64,000 nucleotides of DNA, taken from positions 23,006-87,005 of the forward strand of contig NZ_BONI01000037.1 of the NCBI RefSeq assembly GCF_016862635.1, given 5' to 3'. This document shows positions 34,031-41,228 of this stretch, piece by piece (position 1 is the stretch's first letter; every line of letters begins with the position of its first letter). Origin of the DNA: Catellatospora coxensis. Lineage in GTDB: Bacteria; Actinomycetota; Actinomycetes; Mycobacteriales; Micromonosporaceae. The position numbers and the translations under genes were made by a program. The notes beneath the pieces were generated by a model that was not told where the DNA came from, searched no databases, and saw only the letters and a list, made by a program, of their open reading frames with translations.

Positions 34031-35341
34031 TCAGACCCAGTTGAAGCGTTCGGTGTGGATGCGGGCGGGAGCCGCGCCGAGGGCGACGAGCGCGTCCTGC
34101 ACCGCGTCCATCATCGGATCGGCTCCGCACACGAAGTACTGCCAGCGTCGGTGACCGGCCGGCAGGTGGCGGCGCAGCAGGTCCGCGGTGACGTGGCCGG
34201 TCTCGCCGGTCCAGCCGGGCGGCGGCTCGTCCAGGGTGTGCACCACGCTCACGTCGGGCCGGGCCGCGAGCCGGTCGAGCTCCTCCCGGAAGGTGACCTC
34301 GTCCCAGCTCCGGTTGGCGATCACGGCGAGGACCGGTCGCCGGTCGCCGCGGTCGGCGAAGGTACGCAGGATGCTGACCATCGGGGTGACGCCGACGCCG
34401 CCCGCGATCAGGCAGAAGCCCGGCCCCTCGTACAGGTCGGGGCTGAAGACCCCATGCGGGCCGTCGAGGTAGGCCCTGGTGCCGACGTCGAGACCGGCGA
34501 CGGTCGCGGTGAAGTCGCCGAGCGCCTTGATGCTCACGTCGACCGTGCCGGCCGCCTCGCCGCTCGACGACAGCGAGAACGGGTGCTTGGTCAGCGAGAA
34601 CGGCGAGCGGCCGAGCGCGAACCACGCGTACTGGCCAGGCGCGAACCGGAACCCGGGGTGGCCGTCGGCGCGCAGCGTGAGCGTCGTCGTGCGGCCTCGC
34701 TCCGGGGTGACCCGCTCGACGGTCCACGGGCGGCGGAGCTGCGTGAGCGGTTTGCCGACCCGCACCCATACCAGCAGGGTGACGAACGCCGCCGACATGA
34801 GGATCCACAGCGCGCGTTTCCATGCGGTGTTCAGGTAGTGGTCGACGAGCAGCGCGTGCATCAGCGCGGCCACGATGACGACGACGGCGAGCACCGCGTG
34901 CAGCGCGTGCCACGCCTCGTACGACAGCCGCAGTCGCCTGCGCCACAGCGACGACGCGACGAGTACGAGCAGCGCGAGCGTCGACAGCAGCGCCCAGCGG
35001 ACCCGCGCGGGCGTGTCCTCGGCGAACGGCCGAACGACCAGGTCCCACGGTGCCGAGATCGCCACGTGCACCAGCACGAAGACGAGGCCGACCAGACCCA
35101 TCTCGCGATGGAACTGCACCAGCGCGTCGGTGCCGAACGGGGCCGCGACCGCCCGGAACCGGGCGACGAGCGCGAACTCCAGGCCCATCAGGGCGAGCCC
35201 GACGAAGCCGAGCGCGGCGGAGAACTCGGTCGCGAAGCCGCGGCCCGGACCCGGCGCGCCGATCACCGCGAACACCAGTGGCGCGATGGTGACGCCGAGG
35301 AACAGCCCGATCCACAGCGCGCCCCGCACGACAAGGCTCAT
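34031..35341 (-). CDS. Ferric reductase-like flavocytochrome (FAD/NAD oxidoreductase with membrane domain)
   Basis: A 436-residue protein of the ferric reductase / NADPH oxidase superfamily. The first ~215 residues hold about six helices with paired histidines (FHREMGLVGLVFVLVHV near 80-95 and AWHALHAVLAVVVIVAALMHALLVDHY near 145-170) able to bind two b haems. Then comes an FNR module: FAD site (RFAPGQYAWFALG, HPFSLSSS near 265-290) and NAD(P) site (LIAGGVGVTPMVSILR near 340, YFVCGADPMMDAV near 410). It moves electrons from NAD(P)H across or into the membrane. GGAGGTGA lies 4 nt before ATG 35341. Being in an operon with a desaturase, it may supply that enzyme; ferric reduction is the alternative. 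Confidence 0.88.
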   Translation of the reverse strand: MSLVVRGALWIGLFLGVTIAPLVFAVIGAPGPGRGFATEFSAALGFVGLALMGLEFALVARFRAVAAPFGTDALVQFHREMGLVGLVFVLVHVAISAPWDLVVRPFAEDTPARVRWALLSTLALLVLVASSLWRRRLRLSYEAWHALHAVLAVVVIVAALMHALLVDHYLNTAWKRALWILMSAAFVTLLVWVRVGKPLTQLRRPWTVERVTPERGRTTTLTLRADGHPGFRFAPGQYAWFALGRSPFSLTKHPFSLSSSGEAAGTVDVSIKALGDFTATVAGLDVGTRAYLDGPHGVFSPDLYEGPGFCLIAGGVGVTPMVSILRTFADRGDRRPVLAVIANRSWDEVTFREELDRLAARPDVSVVHTLDEPPPGWTGETGHVTADLLRRHLPAGHRRWQYFVCGADPMMDAVQDALVALGAAPARIHTERFNWV

Positions 35342-35417
35342 CGGGTCACCTCCGGCCCGGCGGGTTAGGAGCGCTTTCAGATGTTTTGTCCCGCCAAGGT
35401 GCACCGTACCCCGCAGG

Positions 35418-36032
35418 TCAGGCCGATCCGTCCGGTTCGGCCAGGCTGAGTCGCCACGCGTCGACCAGCGGGGCGAAGCGTTCCGCGGCGTCGAACAGAG
35501 CGTCCGGGCCGAGCCGGTGGGCGTCCAGGTGGGACAGCATCTCCATGCCGAGGTAGAGGGCGACCGCCGCGGTGGCGACCTCGCGCACCGGGATCAGCTC
35601 GGCCAGCGGCGTGCCCGCGAGCAGGCGCTCGATGACCCCGGCCGCGAAGTCCTGCCACACCGCGGTCTGCACCTTGACCTGCTCGGCCAGCCGGGCGTTG
35701 GCGTTCGCGGCGGCGACCAGCTCCTGCACCGCGGCGATGTGCCCGGCCGCGCCGTCCTCCTCGTAAAGGTGGCGCAGCCGGGCCAGGGTGTCCGCGGCGG
35801 TGCTGACGCCGTCGAGTTCGGCCCGGTAGCGGGCCAGCCGGGCCTCGCTGGTGAACTGCGACGTGGCGACGAACAGGTCGTCCATGTCGGTGAAGTGGTA
35901 GTAGATGACGCCGGGCGCGAACCCGCCGGTCCTGGCGATGGCGCGGGCGGTGCAGCGGCCGTAGCCCTCGTCGGCGAGGGTGCGGACGGCCGCGTGCAGC
36001 ACCCGCGCCCGGGTGTCGGCGCGTGGCGGCAT
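35418..36032 (-). CDS. TetR-family transcriptional regulator
   Basis: A 204-residue regulator with the TetR helix-turn-helix at about 8-52 (RVLHAAVRTLADEGYGRCTARAIARTGGFAPGVIYYHF) and an all-helical ligand domain behind it. Its ATG shares one base with the desaturase stop (TGATG), so it is translated as part of the operon it presumably controls. The best candidate binding sites are the two GAACA-N2-TGTTC palindromes at 38480-38504 in front of the operon. Effectors for related regulators are often acyl-CoAs, which would suit a desaturase operon; this is inference. Confidence 0.9.
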   Translation of the reverse strand: MPPRADTRARVLHAAVRTLADEGYGRCTARAIARTGGFAPGVIYYHFTDMDDLFVATSQFTSEARLARYRAELDGVSTAADTLARLRHLYEEDGAAGHIAAVQELVAAANANARLAEQVKVQTAVWQDFAAGVIERLLAGTPLAELIPVREVATAAVALYLGMEMLSHLDAHRLGPDALFDAAERFAPLVDAWRLSLAEPDGSA

Positions 36033-36835
36033 CAGATGACCCGGACCGGGCGCACGCCCGCCGCGGACAGGTGCGGGTCGAGGCGGCGGGCCAGCTCGGG
36101 CAGGCGGTGGCTGGGGATCTGCGGGTACAGGTGGTGCTCCAGGTGGTAGGTCAGCTCGAGGAAGATCGCGGGGATGACCCTCCCGCGCAGCGTACGCGTC
36201 TGCGTCAGCGGCTCGTCGCCGTAGTCGTGGTGCGGCAGGTAGACGGTGAGCAGCGGGTAGACCCAGCTGCCGACGATCGCCATCACCGCGTACGCCAGCA
36301 GCGCCGGGGTCACCGGCCACAGCAGCGCTCCCCCGGCCAGCGCGGCGACGGGCATCGCCGCCTCGGCCAGCAGCCAGGTCCGCAGCCCCCGGTCGCCACG
36401 GGCGCGCCGCCACGACCACCACCACAGCCGGGCCAGGAACACCGGTCCGTACAGGACGGCCCCGAGCAGCGACAGGTTCGCCGGGTAGCCCTCGGGGTCC
36501 TCGTCGCTGGGGAACAGCCGGTGGTGCTGCAGGTGGGTGGACCGGTACGCGTGCCCGCTCTCCAGCAGCACGAGGCCGGTGAAGAACAGCGCCCACTCGG
36601 TCTGCCGCGCGGTCAGGCCCAGGGCCCGGTGCACCACGTCGTGGGTCACGGTCACCACGGACACGAACACCCCGAACACCACCAGCGGCGTCAGCCACCA
36701 CCAGCCGGCCCACGCGACCACCGCGAAGACCCCGATCATCGCGTACGGCCGCACGAGCGCGACCCGGGTGCGCCACCGCGACACGGCCAGCAGGTCCGTG
36801 CCGACCTCGCTCAGGCTCGGCAGTTTCGCGCTCAT
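36032..36835 (-). CDS. Membrane fatty acid desaturase
   Basis: A 267-residue membrane di-iron desaturase. All three His boxes are present: HDVVH near residue 66, HLQHH near 103, and LEHHLYP near 233, with four to five hydrophobic helices between. The substrate may be an acyl chain or a carotenoid; the neighbouring CrtI-like gene makes a carotenoid-type substrate possible. GAGGAGAAGGC directly before ATG 36835 sets the start. Such enzymes need an electron donor, and the flavocytochrome gene of this operon is a candidate. Confidence 0.87.
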   Translation of the reverse strand: MSAKLPSLSEVGTDLLAVSRWRTRVALVRPYAMIGVFAVVAWAGWWWLTPLVVFGVFVSVVTVTHDVVHRALGLTARQTEWALFFTGLVLLESGHAYRSTHLQHHRLFPSDEDPEGYPANLSLLGAVLYGPVFLARLWWWSWRRARGDRGLRTWLLAEAAMPVAALAGGALLWPVTPALLAYAVMAIVGSWVYPLLTVYLPHHDYGDEPLTQTRTLRGRVIPAIFLELTYHLEHHLYPQIPSHRLPELARRLDPHLSAAGVRPVRVI

Positions 36836-36890
36836 GCCTTCTCCTCGCTGCGATCGTCGGCGGCACTGCGGAGGCAACTGATTCGCTCGC

Positions 36891-38471
36891 TCATGCCCGC
36901 ACCCCCGCCCCGCGCAGCACGTCCTCGGCGACCAGGCGGCTGCCCAACACGCACGCCACGGTGCCCAGCCCCGGCCACGTCGTGTCGCCGACCTGCCAGA
37001 ACCCCGGCAGCGCGGTGCGGTGCGGCACGGCGAACTGGTTGGAGTTGCGCAGTGTCTGCCGCACCCCGCCGACCGCCCCGCGGGGCCGCCGGGTGAACCG
37101 CTCGTAGCTGCGCGGTGTGCCGACCTGCCGGACCACGGCCTGCTCCCCCAGCCTCGGGTACACCCGCCGGGCGTGCTCGATCAGGCGCTGCCCGATCTCC
37201 TGCTTGCGTGCCGCGTACTCCGGCTCGGACAGCCCCTGCCACCCGGCCAGCTCGGTATGCGTGGAGATCATCACAGCGCGGTGGCCGGGCGGCGCGCTGA
37301 CCTCGTCGCCGGGCGAGGACACGGACACGAACATGTTGTTGCCCTCCCCGAGCGGCCGCGCGTAGTCCTGCATCAGCTGGTGGTGGGTGAACTCCTGCCC
37401 GGCGACCTCGTGCTCGGGCACGCCCAGGAACACCACCACCGCCCCGCCCAGGTCGGGCTCGTCGCGCTCCAGGTACGGCCGCAGCCCCGCCGCGACCGGC
37501 GTGCCGGCCGCCACCTGGGCCGTGATCGGCGCGGGCAGCGCGCTCACCACGGCGGACGCCGCGACGTCGCCGCGCGCGGTGTGCACCGTGTAGCCGGCGG
37601 CGTCACCATCCCTACGCTGTCCTAGGAGGCTGCCCCGGTGGGCGACCCGCTCGACGCGGCAGCCGGTGCGCAGGTCGCCACCGAGCGCGCGGTAGTGCCC
37701 GACGAGCACCCGCCAGAACCCGTGCATGCCGCCGCGGTGCCTGGTCAGCCCCGCCCCGCGGATGGTCACCCCGAGCGCGGCGTTGATCAGCGGCGCGCGG
37801 TCGACGGTGCTGTGCACGGTGTCCTCGACCAGCATGCCGAGCAGCGATACCAGCGAGTCCTGGTCGCGCAGCCCGTGCGCCCGCAGCGCGTCGCCCATGG
37901 TCCGCCCGAGATGGCGGACCAGCGGCAGGTGCCGCAGCCCGACCGCGCGCAGGTCGTGCAGCGCGTCGCCGGGGGTGCGGACCGGCAGCCGGATGCCGGA
38001 CCGGCTGGCCGCCCAGAACACCTCGGCGAGCCGGTCGAGCTCGGCCCAGAAGCGCCGGTGCGCCCGGGTGTCGCCGAGCGTGCGCAGCCGTTCGGCGTGC
38101 CAGCGGGACTGCTCGCGGTGCAGCGTGACGACCCGGTCGGGCAGCCAGGCGACGTATCCGGGCAGCTGCTCGGCGTCGAGCTCGGGCGCGCCGGTCGTGG
38201 TGAGCAGCTCGTCGCCGACGCCGCCGGGCGCGAAGTCGACCAGGGTGGTCGCGCCCACGTCGAAGGAGAACCCGCGGTGGCGGAAGTAGCCGGCGCAGCC
38301 GCCGGCGTGGCCGTGCGCCTCGAAGACGATCGTGGACAGGCCCGCCGCCTGCAGCCGCAGCGCGGTGGCGAGCCCCGCGAGCCCGCCGCCGAGCACCGCG
38401 ACGTCGCGGTGCCGGGGCAGGTCACGGGACCGGGTGCGGGTCGGCGTCCGGGAGGAGCCTACGGGCGCCAC
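36891..38471 (-). CDS. CrtI/CrtISO-like FAD-dependent oxidoreductase
   Basis: A flavoprotein of 526 residues from the chosen start. The dinucleotide-binding motif VAVLGGGLAGLATALRLQ and VFEAHGHAGGCAGYFRHRGFSFD lie within the first 80 residues, and the C-terminus has the FAD-closing PGFWQVGDTTWPGLGTVACVLGSRLVAEDVL. It belongs to the phytoene desaturase / carotenoid isomerase / all-trans-retinol saturase group; the exact substrate is unknown. GTG 38471 is proposed because the frame upstream, to GTG 38498, runs through two operator palindromes and has no Shine-Dalgarno; both starts are possible. It heads the operon with desaturase, TetR and flavocytochrome. Confidence 0.83.
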   Translation of the reverse strand: MAPVGSSRTPTRTRSRDLPRHRDVAVLGGGLAGLATALRLQAAGLSTIVFEAHGHAGGCAGYFRHRGFSFDVGATTLVDFAPGGVGDELLTTTGAPELDAEQLPGYVAWLPDRVVTLHREQSRWHAERLRTLGDTRAHRRFWAELDRLAEVFWAASRSGIRLPVRTPGDALHDLRAVGLRHLPLVRHLGRTMGDALRAHGLRDQDSLVSLLGMLVEDTVHSTVDRAPLINAALGVTIRGAGLTRHRGGMHGFWRVLVGHYRALGGDLRTGCRVERVAHRGSLLGQRRDGDAAGYTVHTARGDVAASAVVSALPAPITAQVAAGTPVAAGLRPYLERDEPDLGGAVVVFLGVPEHEVAGQEFTHHQLMQDYARPLGEGNNMFVSVSSPGDEVSAPPGHRAVMISTHTELAGWQGLSEPEYAARKQEIGQRLIEHARRVYPRLGEQAVVRQVGTPRSYERFTRRPRGAVGGVRQTLRNSNQFAVPHRTALPGFWQVGDTTWPGLGTVACVLGSRLVAEDVLRGAGVRA

Positions 38472-38479
38472 ATGATTCT

Positions 38480-38504
38480 GAACATCTGTTCTGAACACAT
38501 GTTC
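38480..38504. promoter_or_regulatory. Twin operator palindromes GAACA-N2-TGTTC
   Basis: Two adjacent 12-bp palindromes, GAACATCTGTTC (38480-38491) and GAACACATGTTC (38493-38504), stand 13 bp apart centre to centre at the start of the operon. Size and tandem arrangement fit two TetR dimers, and the operon's own TetR protein is the obvious candidate. TCTAAT just outside (minus strand, about 38513-38508) could be the -10 box. Confidence 0.65.
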
Positions 38505-38717
38505 AAATTAGAACCCGCCATCCATCGAGTCAATGCCATGTTTCGAGGACGCCGCCGGCAGGAGCGCGGACCTTCAGCTGGTTTTCACATGCCTGCCAGG
38601 CTGCTTCGTGGATCAACGGTTAGGGTCACGCCGATCACAGCAGCGTGGCGAGCCCGGCCCCGGGCGCCGGCGCGGCTCTATGATCGGCTCCGTCACCGCC
38701 GACTTCCTGGAGAGTTC

Positions 38718-39056
38718 ATGTCGAGCACCGCAGGCCGCTGGTTCCGCTATGCCGCCATCGCCGAGACCTTCTCCTGGGTCGGCCTGCTCATCGGCATGTT
38801 CTTCAAGTACATCGTGGTCAAGAACGACATCGGCGTGTTCGTCTTCGGCCGGGTGCACGGCGCGATGTTCGTCTTCTACCTGGTGACCCTGGTGTGGGCG
38901 GCCCGCGTGCACCGCTGGAGCCTCGCCCGCCTCGTCGTGGGCGGCGCGGCGTCCATCCCGCCGTTCCTGGGGCTGCTGTTCGAGCGCTGGGTCGCCAAGC
39001 GCACGCCGGACGTCGCGCCCGCCGAGCCCGAGCCCGCGGCCGCCACCGCCCGCTGA
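38718..39056 (+). CDS. DUF3817 family membrane protein
   Basis: A 112-residue membrane protein with three hydrophobic segments (about 9-30, 38-58, 68-90). AAIAETFSWVGLLIGMFFKY and GRVHGAMFVFYLVTLVWAAR are characteristic of DUF3817, a widespread actinobacterial family of unknown function sometimes fused to transporters. The C-terminal tail is Pro/Glu/Ala-rich. GGAGAG lies directly before ATG 38718. The upstream 246-nt gap contains the divergent promoter of the oxidoreductase operon and a possible -10 TATGAT at 38679. Confidence 0.85.
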   Translation: MSSTAGRWFRYAAIAETFSWVGLLIGMFFKYIVVKNDIGVFVFGRVHGAMFVFYLVTLVWAARVHRWSLARLVVGGAASIPPFLGLLFERWVAKRTPDVAPAEPEPAAATAR

Positions 39057-39057
39057 G

Positions 39058-39708
39058 CTACTCCAGCACGTCGGACCCGGCCGGGGCGCGACGGCTCATC
39101 CAGATCCCGAACGGGATCGACAGCAGCCACATCGCCGCGGCCACGGCCGTACCCACGAAAAACGCCACCGGGATCGACAGCAGGAACGCCACCACCGGCG
39201 ACAGCGCCATGATCGAACCCCAGCGCATCACGTCCGGGGTCACCTTCACCCGCAGCAGGCCGGCCGTCCAGGCATACCGCAGCAGCACCACCTCCAGGCC
39301 GCTGACGATCGCGCCGGTCACCGCGTACGCGCTGACGGCCAGCGGGTTGCCGAAGTAGTCGCCCAGCAGCGCGGTCGGGAACGGCATGAACGCGATGAAC
39401 GCCAGGTAGACCATGTTGCGCGCGATCAGGCCGTAGTCGACCCCGTGCATCACGCTGAACATCTTGTGGTGGGCCAGCCAGTACCGGCCGATCAACGCGA
39501 ACGACAGGAAGAAGCCCGCGAACTCCGGCAGCAGGTCGACGAGCTTGGACAGCAGCTCGCGGGTGCTGCCGACGTCGCTCAGGCGGGGCACGCCGACCTC
39601 GACGATGAGCAGGGTCATCGCGATCCCGAACAGGCCGTCGCTGAACGCGGTCACCCGGCCGAACTCCACCGAGTCGCGCGCCCAGACCCGCGCGGAGCCT
39701 CGCACCAC
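39058..39708 (-). CDS. TMEM175-type (DUF1211) membrane protein, possible potassium channel
   Basis: A 216-residue protein with six hydrophobic segments. The first helix carries RVTAFSDGLFGIAMTLL, the FSDG motif that defines the TMEM175 family, whose bacterial members conduct potassium. Later landmarks are FLSFALIGRYWLAHHKMF near 66-84 and a helix pair at the end. The bacterial proteins have one six-helix repeat and act as tetramers. It converges with DUF3817 with only one base between stop codons. Confidence 0.88.
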   Translation of the reverse strand: MVRGSARVWARDSVEFGRVTAFSDGLFGIAMTLLIVEVGVPRLSDVGSTRELLSKLVDLLPEFAGFFLSFALIGRYWLAHHKMFSVMHGVDYGLIARNMVYLAFIAFMPFPTALLGDYFGNPLAVSAYAVTGAIVSGLEVVLLRYAWTAGLLRVKVTPDVMRWGSIMALSPVVAFLLSIPVAFFVGTAVAAAMWLLSIPFGIWMSRRAPAGSDVLE

Positions 39709-39778
39709 ATGATCACTTTAGGTCGGAAACGAGGCTTGAGCGGCTGGAATCCGGCATGCGCAGAGGATCATCAGCGGT

Positions 39779-39784
39779 TAGCCT
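39779..39784 (+). promoter_or_regulatory. -10 box TAGCCT for a leaderless gene
   Basis: TAGCCT ends 7 nt before the GTG at 39792, the usual distance for transcripts that begin at the start codon. No Shine-Dalgarno is visible between them. Confidence 0.45.
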
Positions 39785-39791
39785 GTCGCGC

Positions 39792-40265
39792 GTGTCCCCC
39801 TTCCTGGCCGCCGCGCTGCACGCCAACGGGCAGCTGCCTTCCGAGAGACTGCCGTGGATCGCAGCCGGCTGGCTGGCCGCGGGCCACGACGGACCCGCGC
39901 TGCGCGAACTCGCCGGTCTGAGCGCGAGCGACTACCAGGAAGCCGCCGACCTGCTGCCCGCGGCGCTGGCGGAGACCGGCCTGGCGCCGCTGACCGAGGA
40001 GCTGGGCGCCCGCGCGTTCCTCGACCACCTTTACACGGGTGTGCTCGACGGCAGGTTGGGCGAGGGCGACCTCTGCTGGAAGATGTCCGACCTGCGTAAT
40101 CACGCCGACGCGGTGCACGGCGTCTGGCCGTTCGACGAGCTGGCGCAACTCGAATACGAGTTCAACGTCTTGTACGGCTCCCCCACCGACGTGCAGGAGC
40201 AGATCGTCCGCAGGCTCTGCCAGGACCACCGGGACCGGTACTTCGCAGGCGAGGCGATCGCCTAG
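39792..40265 (+). CDS. Hypothetical protein
   Basis: A 157-residue acidic soluble protein without a family I can name. It has an Ala/Leu-rich helical N-terminus (LAAALHANGQLPSERLPW), GARAFLDHLYTGVLDGRLGEGDLCWKM in the middle and DVQEQIVRRLCQDHRDRYF near the end. Proteins of this look often accompany SUKH or polymorphic-toxin loci as immunity-like proteins, but nothing here proves that. GTG 39792 is preferred over the upstream ATG 39756 because a TAGCCT box stands 7 nt before it. Confidence 0.65.
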   Translation: MSPFLAAALHANGQLPSERLPWIAAGWLAAGHDGPALRELAGLSASDYQEAADLLPAALAETGLAPLTEELGARAFLDHLYTGVLDGRLGEGDLCWKMSDLRNHADAVHGVWPFDELAQLEYEFNVLYGSPTDVQEQIVRRLCQDHRDRYFAGEAIA

Positions 40266-40269
40266 CCGG

Positions 40270-40497
40270 TCACGCCTCCGGCGCGGGCCGCCGTCCCCCG
40301 CGCCATTTGGCCAGGTACGGCAGCGCGAACAGGTAGAGGCCGCTGAACAGGAGCAGCGCGAGCGGCAGCAGGGGCACGTAGGAGACCCAGACGATCGGCT
40401 CCTGCTGGGCCAGCGCGACGAACGTGGCCACGACGGTCACCGTGAAGGCGACCGACAGCCAGCGGTGGACCTGGCGGATCCACTTGTTCCAGTTCAT
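40270..40497 (-). CDS. Small two-helix membrane protein
   Basis: A 75-residue protein with two transmembrane helices (about 15-32 and 38-60), a Trp-rich start (NWNKWIRQVHRWLS) and a basic end (KWRGGRRPAPEA). The strong GGAGGTCGCC before ATG 40497 supports a real gene. The pattern IRQVHRWLSVAFTVTV recalls the first helix of PepSY/membrane-iron-uptake-type proteins; function unknown. Confidence 0.75.
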   Translation of the reverse strand: MNWNKWIRQVHRWLSVAFTVTVVATFVALAQQEPIVWVSYVPLLPLALLLFSGLYLFALPYLAKWRGGRRPAPEA

Positions 40498-40667
40498 GGC
40501 GACCTCCGGAGCGGAACGGACCTCGGCCCGTGGTGGTGTTCGGCAGGCCGACGCTATGCGCGGCCGCCCCGCCCGCGCTTCTCGAATCCTGACCGATCCG
40601 GCCCGCGGGCGCGACGAGCCGTGAAAACCGGGTGCCCGTCGGGCGGCGGTCGCCCATCATCGACCTC

Positions 40668-41228
40668 GTGATCGATCCAGACGCACCTCGGGTGAGTTCG
40701 ACCGCGCGGCTGGTGCTGCGGGCGCCGGAGCAGGCCGACCTGGAGCGAGTGTTCGCGCTGTACGCGGACCCGCTGGTCTGGGGCCCGGATCCGCTGTCCC
40801 GGCACGAGGATCCGGCGCAGACCGAGCGCATGATCGGGAACTGGCGGGCGGCCTGGGACCGCGACGGCCTCGGCATGTGGACCGCCTGGCACGGCGACGA
40901 GTTCGTCGGCATCGGCGGCTGCTTCGTCCGTTACGGCGTCGCCTGGAACCTCGGCTTCCGGCTGCGCCCCCGCTGCTGGGGACGCGGGTACGCGCAGGAG
41001 ATCAGCGCGGCGGCGATCGGCGCGGCACGCGAGCACCGCCCCGAGCTTCCCGTCACCGCGTACCTGCTGGAGGGCAACGAGCAGTCGACCCGCGCGGTCG
41101 AGCGGACCGGCCTGCGGCAGGTGTGGCGCGGGCCGGACGCGGGCAACCCCGACCCCGCCGCGATCCGGCTGGTCTACGCGGACCAGCCGGTGTCGCCGAC
41201 GGTGCTGACCGCCCTCACCGAACGCTGA
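40668..41228 (+). CDS. GNAT-family N-acetyltransferase
   Basis: A 186-residue protein of the RimJ/RimL-like GNAT group. TARLVLRAPEQADLERVFALYADP opens the fold; LGFRLRPRCWGRGYAQEISAAAIG near 100-123 is the acetyl-CoA-binding motif (here RCWGRGYA), and NEQSTRAVERTGLRQVW near 142-158 is the typical C-terminal helix. The acceptor is unknown. GTG 40668 is chosen because homologues start about ten residues before the TARLVL segment; the frame is open to GTG 40632. Its 3' end overlaps the end of the DUF4132 gene on the other strand by 55 nt. Confidence 0.85.
   Translation: MIDPDAPRVSSTARLVLRAPEQADLERVFALYADPLVWGPDPLSRHEDPAQTERMIGNWRAAWDRDGLGMWTAWHGDEFVGIGGCFVRYGVAWNLGFRLRPRCWGRGYAQEISAAAIGAAREHRPELPVTAYLLEGNEQSTRAVERTGLRQVWRGPDAGNPDPAAIRLVYADQPVSPTVLTALTER

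Noticed and set aside
34031..38471. A complete carotenoid biosynthesis cluster
   Set aside because: Only a CrtI-like gene and a desaturase are present; CrtE, CrtB and CrtY homologues are absent from the window.
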